This document shows positions 6,047 through 13,658 of a stretch of DNA of 14,471 nucleotides, one piece after another (position 1 is the stretch's first letter; every line of letters begins with the position of its first letter). The stretch spans positions 1-14,471 of the forward strand of contig DJEG01000015.1 in the NCBI GenBank assembly GCA_002431305.1, given 5' to 3'. A program made the position numbers and the translations under genes. This DNA is from Ruminococcaceae bacterium UBA5904 (lineage in GTDB: Bacteria > Bacillota > Clostridia > Oscillospirales > Acutalibacteraceae). A model generated the notes under the pieces. That model worked only from the letters and a program-made list of their open reading frames with translations, had not been told where the DNA came from and ran no database searches.

Positions 6047-8211
6047 AATATTTCGCTTCCCTCCTCGAAATCCGCAAACACTCCGAACAGAGAAAATCCG
6101 CCTATTCCCGAAAGACGTATTTTTATATGATCGCACCTTGCGGGGATTACCGGCAGCGTTACTGCAATACCGGGCGCGTCTCTTAATGTAAAGATTCTCG
6201 TAAAAGTGCCTGATGAGTCGTATTCAATTTCGACATTTACGACCGTTCCCGTTTCGGGTTTTATACGAATACCTATTCTCGAAATATATTTTTTTGAATT
6301 TATCGAATAACCTATATCCCCGCTGACAAGAGACCATTCTATATTTTCTTCGTTTTCGAATTCAGCCGGTATCTTTGCTGCCTCCGCGTTCTGAGCGTAA
6401 AGTGCGCCCGACGAATCTATATAGTATACGTTTCCCGCGTCGGCGGTCATACAGACGGCGGTATGCCCCACATTTTCCTTTGTCCATACGTTTTTTGTCA
6501 GGTCATACACATACATCTGCGACTGCGTAAATGTTGCAAGCGAAGCGGAAATCAAATATATTGGATAAAAAAGCGTCGTATAGAGATTTAAATAAATCTT
6601 ATAAAGAACCGACGTGCTTTTTATTCCCGACATCTCGAGCTTTTCACGAGCGGCATTCTGCGCCGCGGATTTTGCACTCGCCTTTACATTCGGGTCAGAC
6701 CGCGCTTTATCATATTCGCGCGAGGATATACTGTTAAGATAGTACTTACCGTCGTGAGCGCACGCGCAAATCGGGATAATATCAAAATCCCCGAGCTGTT
6801 CGGAAATTTTTACGGATGCATTCCCGTTAAACATATATATGCCGTTTGTTCCCGTATAAATCAATCTGCCGTCAGTCTGCGCCGTCGATTCCGCACCGTA
6901 AATATTAACGCCGTCTAACTTTATGACGGAAGCGGAAAAATATCTGTCGAGCATTATCACGCATGTTTCCTTGAAAAAGCATACGTATCCGTTATATCCG
7001 CATACCGCGGTAAATTCGCCGTTTTCTCCTACGCTGAGCATATACGCGCCCGTGTCCGAATCCGAAAGTGAAAAATTTCCGGGCTCACCGAGTTTCGAAA
7101 CATATATTTCGTTAAGCGAACTCTGCACATTTCCCTCGGCTTTCTTAAAACGGCAGCCGTAAAGACGGTTTTCATATGAGCATATTATATCCATATCGGG
7201 AACGGGTCTCGTTACAGAAAGTTCTCCTGATAAATAACTTTCGGCAGCGGAATCCGTAACGCCCCTTATATATATGCAGTCGTTTTCTTCGTCGGTTTTC
7301 ACTACCGTTTTAGTACCCGATAAATACATTGTCCCGAGCGTGCCGGTTTCGCCGGCGGTAATTTCAACGCTGTCCCACTGAGAGAAAAGCGAACCGATTG
7401 AATCTCCGGAGAGTTTCAGATAAGCAATGTCTTTTCCGTACACCGTATTTCCGTCGGAATCTTTTTTCTTAATATAAAGTTCCTCGTCTCTCAGGTCATA
7501 GAATAATGAATCGTTCTGCGCGTTATAATCGGAAACGGCTGACGAGGAAGCCGAGTATACCCCGTCCGACAGCACGGCGGTTTTAAATGCCGATGACGCC
7601 GGACAATATAATATTATGCTGTCGTCGGGATAATCGTGAGAGGCAAGCACTCTGTTAACCGCTTTTTCTCCGCTTTTTGCACTCACGGCAATATCCTTCA
7701 TCTCGTCCGCACTAAGGCATATACACGCCTTAACGCTCCCGGAAGTGCCTATATCTTTATAAAGTGAATCGCACAGCGTGACATCAGCTGCCGAGGAAAA
7801 AGTACTTACAAGAGATTCGAATTTGCCGGAAAGCGTGCCGTATTTTATTTTATCGGGAAATATAATTATATCGGCACCCGATACCGCAGTCTTTTTCTGC
7901 TGAGAATCAAATGAATATCCAGTTATCTCAGCGCCGTTTTTATAAAGAGAATAGCTTCCGTCGTCCTTAGATTCGCTTCTTGCAAAGAAATACAAGTCTC
8001 CGTTAACTTCGTTCATTCCCGACGCTCCGGCGAATGTCTTATTTTTAAGTTTCGCGCGTTTTTTTCTTACGGACATAACGGGCAAGTCGTCGCCGGTCAT
8101 ATTATTCATATCCGAAAATGAACCCGCGTCAATCGTTTTTCTTCTGTCAAGACCGCCGAACGCGTCGACGGTTTTTGTAGTTACGGGATATTCGTTAAGT
8201 CTTTCAAGCAC
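6043..8211 (-). CDS. Large phage structural protein, nozzle/DNA-stabilisation-like beta-propeller
   Basis: A 722-aa beta-rich protein. The N-terminal block (FGGLDRRKTIDAG then FSDMNNMTGDDLPVMS) and repeated segments such as YENRLYGC, NEIYVSKLGEPGNFS, DGKYYLNS and MYVYDLTKNVWTKE recall podovirus tail-nozzle and head-stabilisation proteins (T7 gp12 or P22 gp10 type). These close the head and form the exit channel. Residues 535-561 are strongly hydrophobic and follow an Ala/Lys-rich helical stretch, unusual inside a propeller. There is no signal peptide. An adaptor-like gene lies 13 bases upstream and a coupled 52-aa gene downstream. This assignment is from resemblance of sequence pattern and gene order; the fold needs structure prediction to confirm. 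Confidence 0.7.
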   Translation of the reverse strand: MLERLNEYPVTTKTVDAFGGLDRRKTIDAGSFSDMNNMTGDDLPVMSVRKKRAKLKNKTFAGASGMNEVNGDLYFFARSESKDDGSYSLYKNGAEITGYSFDSQQKKTAVSGADIIIFPDKIKYGTLSGKFESLVSTFSSAADVTLCDSLYKDIGTSGSVKACICLSADEMKDIAVSAKSGEKAVNRVLASHDYPDDSIILYCPASSAFKTAVLSDGVYSASSSAVSDYNAQNDSLFYDLRDEELYIKKKDSDGNTVYGKDIAYLKLSGDSIGSLFSQWDSVEITAGETGTLGTMYLSGTKTVVKTDEENDCIYIRGVTDSAAESYLSGELSVTRPVPDMDIICSYENRLYGCRFKKAEGNVQSSLNEIYVSKLGEPGNFSLSDSDTGAYMLSVGENGEFTAVCGYNGYVCFFKETCVIMLDRYFSASVIKLDGVNIYGAESTAQTDGRLIYTGTNGIYMFNGNASVKISEQLGDFDIIPICACAHDGKYYLNSISSREYDKARSDPNVKASAKSAAQNAAREKLEMSGIKSTSVLYKIYLNLYTTLFYPIYLISASLATFTQSQMYVYDLTKNVWTKENVGHTAVCMTADAGNVYYIDSSGALYAQNAEAAKIPAEFENEENIEWSLVSGDIGYSINSKKYISRIGIRIKPETGTVVNVEIEYDSSGTFTRIFTLRDAPGIAVTLPVIPARCDHIKIRLSGIGGFSLFGVFADFEEGSEIL

Positions 8212-8224
8212 CGTGAAAACCTCC

Positions 8225-8596
8225 CTAAATTGATATCCGACGAGAATCGGTTCTGTGAGTTCTGTTAAAATGCCTTTTATATAAAGAATATAATGTATTG
8301 AACATTATCATCGAATTATTGTATCGTGAATATTCGCAGTTCGCTTTGTTTATCATCGCCTCGAGATAATAAATATAAATGTCGTCGTACCCCGATGAAA
8401 CGAGAAGACGGGTATCCGGGTCGGAGGAGGCGGAATATCCGTCAAATTCGGATATCCCGCTGTCCGCGCGGCGGCTGATGACTTCGTTAAATATTCTTTT
8501 ATCAATTTCGGACAGCCAGCGAACTTTTTCTTCGTAGGTATACTGATTTCCTAACATTCTGCTGTCCGTTACGGCGACGGCGTCTCCGATTGTCAT
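8225..8596 (-). CDS. Probable head-tail adaptor (head-completion) protein
   Basis: A 123-aa mainly helical protein with the pattern YTYEEKVRWLSEIDKRIFNEVI at residues 19-40, then DIYIYYLEAMINKANCEYSRYNNSMIMFNTLYSLY at about 72-106. Long amphipathic helices and this small size, together with a location between capsid and nozzle-like genes, are typical of phage adaptor/connector proteins that bind beneath the portal. No portal is encoded nearby, which is odd for such a protein. The ATG at 8596 has GGAGGT 4 bases upstream. Function is inferred from context and shape rather than a diagnostic motif. Confidence 0.55.
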   Translation of the reverse strand: MTIGDAVAVTDSRMLGNQYTYEEKVRWLSEIDKRIFNEVISRRADSGISEFDGYSASSDPDTRLLVSSGYDDIYIYYLEAMINKANCEYSRYNNSMIMFNTLYSLYKRHFNRTHRTDSRRISI

Positions 8597-8617
8597 ATTA
8601 ACCTCCGCTTTTTTTAT

Positions 8618-8845
8618 TTAAATTCCCGGTGCGAAACGAACGCTCTCGCCGTACTCGTCCGCAGCGTCCGACGCTCTGAAACTCTCCTCAACCGCTTCTT
8701 TGAAACGTTCGGGGATTCTGACCTTTTCGCCGTATTTGATTCTTATCGCCTCATCGTTTACGGACACATACATAGCGTCCTCGCCTTTAGGCGCATACAT
8801 TTTGGGAATAACAACCTCGTAAAGTTTTTCTTTTCTCTTTGCCAT
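8618..8845 (-). CDS. Small post-capsid phage protein (75 aa)
   Basis: A 75-aa charged protein beginning MAKRKEKLYEVVIPK, with a beta-rich middle (MYVSVNDEAIRIKYGEKVRIP) and a helical C-terminal half. It sits 18 bases after the capsid gene and 21 before the adaptor-like gene, and has a clear GGGGAG ribosome site. Small proteins with a VSVN...G..V.IP pattern are common directly downstream of capsid genes in Firmicutes prophages, but their role (decoration, completion or assembly) is not established. No enzymatic motif is seen. Confidence 0.7.
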   Translation of the reverse strand: MAKRKEKLYEVVIPKMYAPKGEDAMYVSVNDEAIRIKYGEKVRIPERFKEAVEESFRASDAADEYGESVRFAPGI

Positions 8846-8863
8846 TTTATTTTTCTCCCCTTT

Positions 8864-10105
8864 TTAGTTTTCCTCGTCTACCGAACTGAACTCAGAACCG
8901 CACTCTACGCGGACAAGTCTCTCAGGATAGAGGATTTTGCATCCGTACATGAATTTATATCCTATTGTCGAATACAGATTAAGCGGATTTTCCGTACCTC
9001 CGGAGTTTTTATCGTGGATTATCATCTCGAGTCCCGCTCCCTCGGGGTCGACGATTCCGTATGCCTTAGCGCCCATTGCGATGTTGCAGTATACAGCGGA
9101 ACCGTCCTTGCCCGCGCCTGTTCCGCAGATAATATCTCCCGCGGCGGCGGTTACGTCGTTTTTAAGAGTCAGAACGCTGTTGTCTCCGCTCTCGGTAATT
9201 GCCGTAACAGAATTCTCCTTGCCCGCAATATATACGGGAATATCAATATCGGAAACTGCGGTAAGCTTTTCGTTTACGGTTACGCTCTTGCCTGCGCTCG
9301 TTACGGCAGTCTTTACGGTGAGTTTGTTAAGAGAATCGGAAATAACTGCGGGAGCAATGACCTTAACGTTGTCATTTTCGATAAATCTTACGCCGTGAAG
9401 TTCGCCGATTTCTCCGTTGAAAATCTCCTTAACCGCAGAATATTTATGAACGTCCTTCCAGCCGTCGGACTCTCTTATGTCAAACGAACATGAGGGATGT
9501 ATCATCATAATGAAACTGCCGTCAATCTTAGGCGCCTTCGCCTTTTTAAGTTTCGTAGCAACCTTATTGATAAGCGTGGGTGTGAGAATACAGTTTTTGT
9601 TTATGTCCTTTCTCGAGGTTACCTCGTTTTCGCCGTCGGGGGCATAATATACGTTCGTACCGGAAATAACTCTGTTTCTTATAAGTGTGTCCTGTGTTTC
9701 GCCCGCACTCGCGCCCATCTCCTCTGCAGCGCCGAGAATCACGTCGTCAATAGCCTGAAGCTCGAGTTTATCCGTAATCTTCGTGTACGTACCGTGCTGA
9801 TAACATTCTGTTTCGATTTTTGTCGAACCGAATGTCTGCCCGGTAGGAGTAACGCCCTCGGTAAGCGGAGTGAGTGCCTTATCGAATGTATTCCACTTTC
9901 TCCACTCTACCTTATTTCCGCCGCCCGCGGGAAGAGGCTGTTTCTCGCCGAACTGGCTGAAAAACATATCCTTACGCGAGTTCTCAAGAAGTTCCGTGTC
10001 ATAGAATTCCTTCATCTGAGCCGACATTGAGCTCTGAGTCGTTTTGTTTGCATCAGAAGCGTCTGCAAACAGCTGAATATTAACCTTCATTACCTTTTCT
10101 TTCAA
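8864..10105 (-). CDS. Major capsid protein, N4-gp56 family
   Basis: A 413-aa (or 408-aa) capsid subunit expected to have the HK97 fold. The diagnostic block at about residues 78-155 contains LTPLTEGVTPTGQTFGSTKI, HGTYTKITDKLELQAIDDVI and ETQDTLIRNRVISGTNVYYA, as in N4-gp56-type capsids. The C-terminal block (AMGAKAYGIVDPEG ... YSTIGYKFMYGCKILYPERLVRVE) is also typical. Residues about 250-340 form an extra beta-rich insertion. The TTG start at 10105 has AGGGG 9 bases upstream; the ATG at 10090 gives the more family-like start MKVNIQLFADA but has a poorly spaced site, so the start is uncertain. The probable scaffold gene lies 25 bases upstream, the standard order. Confidence 0.92.
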   Translation of the reverse strand: MKEKVMKVNIQLFADASDANKTTQSSMSAQMKEFYDTELLENSRKDMFFSQFGEKQPLPAGGGNKVEWRKWNTFDKALTPLTEGVTPTGQTFGSTKIETECYQHGTYTKITDKLELQAIDDVILGAAEEMGASAGETQDTLIRNRVISGTNVYYAPDGENEVTSRKDINKNCILTPTLINKVATKLKKAKAPKIDGSFIMMIHPSCSFDIRESDGWKDVHKYSAVKEIFNGEIGELHGVRFIENDNVKVIAPAVISDSLNKLTVKTAVTSAGKSVTVNEKLTAVSDIDIPVYIAGKENSVTAITESGDNSVLTLKNDVTAAAGDIICGTGAGKDGSAVYCNIAMGAKAYGIVDPEGAGLEMIIHDKNSGGTENPLNLYSTIGYKFMYGCKILYPERLVRVECGSEFSSVDEEN

Positions 10106-10130
10106 TTCCTTTTTCCCCTTTCGTTTTCTG

Positions 10131-10979
10131 TCAGAAATAAATTTTCTCTCCCGCTTTGACTTTTCTTCTGATATCTTCGCGGGCTTTTTTGGATAAGTTT
10201 TTCATATCCGTACCAAACGATGCCGCCGAAATATTTGAACTTCCGTTTTCATTCGGGCGCATTCCCCTCGCCCTTACGTTCTGAGCGAACGCCTCGCTCA
10301 TCTTTTTTGCAGCGGAAGAATCTATTGACTCTTTGTGTCTTAAATAGTATGCCGAATCCGCGCTGACTCCGCTTTTTAAAAGCCTCAGGAATTCGGGATC
10401 TGACGCAATCTCGTTTTTAAGGTCGAATTCGGGATCGTACAGTTTTCTGATTTTATCCGATTCTCTCTCCCATTCTGCGAACATCTCCTCGTTACGTCTT
10501 AATTTGTAAAACTCGGTCGCCTGTTCTCTGAGCATTGCGTTTTCGCGTTCGAGCGCGTCCATTCTCGTCATCTGCTCCGCGGTGCATCCGCGTTTTGTAA
10601 CAATTCCCTCATTCATTGCGGGATCCGTCATAACGCCTCTTATGATGCCGTCGATATCCCCGGAATTTACGCCGTATCTTACGGCGAGAATGTTAAGCAT
10701 CGAATCGAGTTTTGAAAGAATCCGAACGGCTTTTTCGCACGACTTCCTGACATGTATGTTTCTTTCGTTTTCGATACGCTCGGCGTATTTCTTTCTGAAC
10801 GACTCATACTCGTCCGGCTGTACAGCTCCGTCGTTTTCAACTCCTGCTTCGTTTTTGTCCGGAATAAAAACATCCTTTCTTTCGTCCGCATTTTTTTCGG
10901 CGTCTTTAATGCCGCCGGACTTTTCGGCGCCGTCTTTTGTTTTCGGTACCTGTTTTGTCTGTTTCTGAGACACTTGCAT
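10131..10979 (-). CDS. Probable capsid scaffolding protein
   Basis: A 282-aa highly charged protein. Residues 1 to about 60 are disordered (Lys/Glu/Asp/Gln-rich); residues 60-180 are predicted helical with coiled-coil character (MDALERENAMLREQATEFYKLRRNEE); the C-terminal tail is basic (KKAREDIRRKVKAGEKIYF). Position directly before the capsid gene, charge pattern and basic C-terminal helix fit phage scaffolds that template capsid assembly and bind the shell through that helix. No protease motif is seen. The ATG at 10979 has AAAGGAG just upstream. It is the first gene of the cassette, where a portal gene would normally precede it; none is present. Confidence 0.7.
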   Translation of the reverse strand: MQVSQKQTKQVPKTKDGAEKSGGIKDAEKNADERKDVFIPDKNEAGVENDGAVQPDEYESFRKKYAERIENERNIHVRKSCEKAVRILSKLDSMLNILAVRYGVNSGDIDGIIRGVMTDPAMNEGIVTKRGCTAEQMTRMDALERENAMLREQATEFYKLRRNEEMFAEWERESDKIRKLYDPEFDLKNEIASDPEFLRLLKSGVSADSAYYLRHKESIDSSAAKKMSEAFAQNVRARGMRPNENGSSNISAASFGTDMKNLSKKAREDIRRKVKAGEKIYF

Positions 10980-10997
10980 TTCTCCTTTCTCACCCTG

Positions 10998-11015
10998 CCG
11001 AAAGCTTACATTCGG
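10998..11015. repeat. Short hairpin in the cassette leader
   Basis: CCGAA at 10998-11002 pairs with TTCGG at 11011-11015 around an 8-base loop. It lies about 13 bases before the AAAGGAG ribosome site of the scaffold gene and may affect leader stability or ribosome access. A T-run follows it in the plus direction, but no plus-strand gene ends here. Confidence 0.35.
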
Positions 11016-11040
11016 TTTTAATAATACTTGTTAAGTTTCA

Positions 11041-11078
11041 GGCGGTACTGAGTACCTGCCGGGTGTGAGAAGATTATA
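11041..11078 (-). promoter_or_regulatory. Candidate promoter and palindrome of the phage-derived cassette
   Basis: On the minus strand a perfect TATAAT (11078-11073), read in context as CATATAAT, has no good sigma-A -35 box at 16-18 bases (best matches are 3 of 6). A palindrome with arms GGTAC/GTACC and a 3-base centre, extended by GGC/GCC, follows at 11060-11041, where transcription would just have started. It could be an operator or a 5' RNA hairpin. The leader from there to the scaffold ATG is about 85 bases. Promoter assignment is inference; the palindrome is seen directly. Confidence 0.45.
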
Positions 11079-11128
11079 TGACATATTCGCCCCGTTTTTA
11101 CATCCCGCCTCTCCAGAAAAAGGTCAAC

Positions 11129-11162
11129 AAAAAAAACGCCGTAAGACAAAAGCCTCACAGCG
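11129..11162 (-). terminator. Intrinsic terminator of rodA
   Basis: In minus-strand RNA the arms CGCUGUGAGG (11162-11153) and UCUUACGGCG (11146-11137) form a ten-pair stem with three G.U pairs and a 6-base loop, followed by eight Ts (11136-11129). It lies about 40 bases after the rodA stop and separates rodA from the phage-derived cassette. Confidence 0.7.
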
Positions 11163-11198
11163 CTTAATAATAATTTATAAATTTGATATATCAGTATA

Positions 11199-12377
11199 TC
11201 AGTCGCTCCACAAGTCAATGCGTCCGGGTCTGAAATTAACCGCGGCATGTTCCTGTTCATATCTGTAAACGCTCAGCATAAGTCCGACGCCCAAATGTAT
11301 GCACAGATTCGAGCTTCCGCCGGCAGAGAAAAACGGAAGAGTTATACCAATAACAGGCAGAAGTTCAAGACACATTCCGATGTTTATAAGCACCTGACTT
11401 CCTATCATAGCCGCCATACCGTAGCACAGCAGAGAGCCGGCGTTGTGTCTCGCTTTATTTCCGTTGCGCACGATTCTTGCGATTATCATAATAAAAACAA
11501 GAAGCACGATTATACAGCCGAAAAGTCCCGCTTCCTCGCCGACGACGGAAAATATCATATCGTTTTCGCTCTCGGGGACAAGTCCTCTCTGCGTATATGT
11601 TCCCTGTAAAAATCCTTTGCCCCAGAAACCGCCTGAACTGATAGCCTTAAGTCCCTGTTCCTGCTGATATATGATATCCTCGTAATCCTCGGGATGAATC
11701 AGGGCTAAAAACCTGTCCTTCTGAAGCTGTTTTAAAACGAATTTCCACGCAATCGGAACCGCTCCGGCAACCGCGGCTGCACCGAGTCCGAAATAGCGCA
11801 TCGGCAGTCCCGCGCAGAACATCATTACTATAAAAATGCACATGAATACAAGCGCGCTTCCCATATCTCCGCTGACAGCGACGAGTAAAACGGGAATAGC
11901 CCCGTGAATACAGAGCATCATAACGTTTTTTAACTTTCCTATTTCCTCCCTGACCTTGTCAAGATGCGCGGAAAATGTTATTATGAATCCGATTTTTACA
12001 AGCTCTGACGGTTGAAAGTACAGTCCCGTATTACCCAGTACTATCCATGTTTTAACGTCGCTTCGCGATTCGGGACCTACGCCGATCAACAATGTCAGCA
12101 CCATAAGCCCGACGCACACGACCCCGACCAACGGCCACAATCGCAGGAAAATTTCGTAGTCTATCAGAGAAATAATCAGCGCCGCCGCAATTCCGACGCC
12201 GACCGCCATTATCATGGTTTTTGCGTCTCTTGAAATAAACGCGCCCTCTTTTACGGACGAATACGTCGCAGAGTAAACCATCAATACTCCGTAAACCGAC
12301 GCTGTTATACAAAGAAGCGATAAAAAAATGTCCGTTTCCTTGATAAATGTTTTAATGTATGCTATAATCTGTTTCAT
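11199..12377 (-). CDS. rodA: Rod-shape SEDS peptidoglycan glycosyltransferase RodA
   Basis: A 392-aa polytopic membrane protein with about ten membrane segments. It polymerises lipid II into glycan strands together with a class B penicillin-binding protein in the elongasome. Seen: QPSELVKIGFI, SGDMGSALV, the large-loop motif LVPESENDMIFSVVGEEAG containing the conserved Asp, and the C-terminal signature CLELLPVIGITLPFFSAGGSS. The absence of a long N-terminal extension and the motif pattern favour RodA over FtsW, though the two families are close. The start at 12377 (MKQIIAYIK) has GGAAAG about 8 bases upstream; the longer reading from 12479 adds an unlikely leader that includes the promoter. 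It appears monocistronic, with its own promoter and terminator, and is divergent from tsaE. Confidence 0.9.
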   Translation of the reverse strand: MKQIIAYIKTFIKETDIFLSLLCITASVYGVLMVYSATYSSVKEGAFISRDAKTMIMAVGVGIAAALIISLIDYEIFLRLWPLVGVVCVGLMVLTLLIGVGPESRSDVKTWIVLGNTGLYFQPSELVKIGFIITFSAHLDKVREEIGKLKNVMMLCIHGAIPVLLVAVSGDMGSALVFMCIFIVMMFCAGLPMRYFGLGAAAVAGAVPIAWKFVLKQLQKDRFLALIHPEDYEDIIYQQEQGLKAISSGGFWGKGFLQGTYTQRGLVPESENDMIFSVVGEEAGLFGCIIVLLVFIMIIARIVRNGNKARHNAGSLLCYGMAAMIGSQVLINIGMCLELLPVIGITLPFFSAGGSSNLCIHLGVGLMLSVYRYEQEHAAVNFRPGRIDLWSD

Positions 12378-12450
12378 AAAAGGTCTTTCCTTGTTTACGC
12401 GTAGAAAATTGACGCCCGCCTGCTGAAACGGCGGATATACATGCACAACA

Positions 12451-12479
12451 ATTATATAATTTAGACGCGTATATTGCAA
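12451..12479 (-). promoter_or_regulatory. Sigma-A-type promoter of rodA
   Basis: On the minus strand TTGCAA (12479-12474), a 17-base spacer and TATAAT (12456-12451) give a near-consensus promoter. The transcript would begin about 65 bases before the rodA ATG. The divergent tsaE gene starts 43 bases to the right. For tsaE only partial elements are visible (TTGACG at 12484 and TATAAA at 12501 are too close together), so no plus-strand promoter is called. Confidence 0.75.
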
Positions 12480-12521
12480 GTATTTGACGTATTAATTTTT
12501 TATAAAGGACTAATTGAGAGA

Positions 12522-12947
12522 ATGAGAGAATTTATTACTTCCTCTCCCGACGAAACACGTGCGCTGGCGCATGATTTTGCATTAAAAATAAAAGGCGGAG
12601 AGGTTGTCGCCTTTAAAGGCGGTCTCGGCATGGGCAAGACCACGTTCGTCTCGGGAGCCGCATCCGCGCTCGGAGCCGGAGATCTCGTATCGAGTCCGAC
12701 GTTCGCTATTGTAAACGACTACGGGGGAAAACCGCATATATACCATTTCGACATGTACAGGGTCGAGGATTGGGATTCCCTTTATTCCACAGGATTTTTC
12801 GATTACATGACGGATGAAAACGTGCTGTTTATAGAGTGGAGCGAAAATATAGAATCCGCCCTGCCCGAAAATACGATTTATATCACAATGGAAAAAACGG
12901 ATTCCGAATCCGGGCGTAAAATAACTTTTGACGGGGGCGGGTATTAA
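12522..12947 (+). CDS. tsaE: tRNA threonylcarbamoyladenosine synthesis ATPase TsaE
   Basis: A 141-aa P-loop ATPase that works with TsaB and TsaD to transfer threonylcarbamoyl to A37 of ANN-decoding tRNAs (t6A). Seen: Walker A GGLGMGKTT at residues 33-41, the SSPTFAIVNDY switch-like segment near 55-65, HFDMYRVEDWDSL, and a Walker B-like strand VLFIEWSEN. Length is normal. The ATG at 12522 is chosen because it starts the conserved part; AAAGGA lies 12 bases upstream, a rather long spacing. tsaB follows with no gap (TAA then ATG), so the two are co-transcribed and probably coupled. tsaD and rimI, often neighbours, are not in the window. Confidence 0.94.
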   Translation: MREFITSSPDETRALAHDFALKIKGGEVVAFKGGLGMGKTTFVSGAASALGAGDLVSSPTFAIVNDYGGKPHIYHFDMYRVEDWDSLYSTGFFDYMTDENVLFIEWSENIESALPENTIYITMEKTDSESGRKITFDGGGY

Positions 12948-13658
12948 ATGAATATTCTTGCACTTGAGAGTTCCGCGGTCTCCGCTTCGGCGGCAATCGT
13001 CAGAGACGGTAAACTCTTATGTAATTTTTATTTAAATAACGGACTCACCCACTCCGTAACGCTTATGCCTCTTGTTACAAAGGCGCTTGAATATACTTCG
13101 CTCACGCTTGAGGATATCGGCATAATTTCGGCGGCGGTCGGTCCCGGTTCTTTTACGGGAATCCGAATAGGAGTCGCGGCAGCTAAGGGACTTGCACTGA
13201 AAAACGACATTCCCTGCATTCCGGTCTCGACTCTTGAGGGAATTGCCTATCCGCTCAAAGATTCCGACGCCCTCGCCTGCGCCGTCATGGACGCGAGATG
13301 TTCGCAGGTCTACAACGCGCTGTTCTCTTTTGAGGACGGAAAAATGACGAGACTTTGTCCCGACAGAGCAATATCACTCGAAGAACTTAAAAATGATATT
13401 GAAAAAATTTCGAAAAAGATTATACTTATAGGTGACGGGGCTGATATTTCATATAAATATCTGAAAGATTATCTCCCGAACGTATCAAAAGCGAGCGAAC
13501 TCATTAAGTATCAGTCGGCGGCAGGTATCGCTCTGCGAGCTTACGATATTTATAATGAAACAGGCAAAACATGTTCTTCATTCGACTTTGCGCCGTCTTA
13601 TTTAAGACTTTCGCAGGCTGAAAGAGAATTAAAAAAGAAAAAGGAGAAAAACGCATGA
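12948..13658 (+). CDS. tsaB: tRNA threonylcarbamoyladenosine complex scaffold TsaB
   Basis: A 236-aa protein of the ASKHA fold, the catalytically inactive partner that dimerises with TsaD in t6A synthesis. Seen: the N-terminal MNILALESSAVSASAA, the signature AVGPGSFTGIRIGVAAAKGLA at about residues 63-83, and VMDARCSQVYNALF in the middle. Length and N-terminal domain match bacterial TsaB. The C-terminus ends in a lysine-rich tail (ERELKKKKEKNA), and the DNA encoding it also supplies the AGGAG ribosome site for rpiB. The stop codon overlaps the rpiB start by 4 bases. Confidence 0.94.
   Translation: MNILALESSAVSASAAIVRDGKLLCNFYLNNGLTHSVTLMPLVTKALEYTSLTLEDIGIISAAVGPGSFTGIRIGVAAAKGLALKNDIPCIPVSTLEGIAYPLKDSDALACAVMDARCSQVYNALFSFEDGKMTRLCPDRAISLEELKNDIEKISKKIILIGDGADISYKYLKDYLPNVSKASELIKYQSAAGIALRAYDIYNETGKTCSSFDFAPSYLRLSQAERELKKKKEKNA

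Noticed and set aside
8937..10030. Long plus-strand open frames across the capsid gene
   Set aside because: They lie antisense to a clearly recognised major capsid gene, lack ribosome sites and show low-complexity compositions typical of shadow frames.
3064..11130. Possible attachment-site repeat (GTCAACA near both cassette edges)
   Set aside because: The shared word is only 7 bases in A-rich sequence, there is no integrase, and the match is expected by chance.
12378..12479. RodA N-terminal extension from 12479
   Set aside because: The extension contains the likely rodA promoter and does not resemble SEDS N-termini; MKQIIAYIK at 12377 is the better start.
12481..12521. tsaE promoter from TTGACG (12484) and TATAAA (12501)
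   Set aside because: Only 11 bases separate the two elements, too short for a sigma-A promoter, so no promoter was called.
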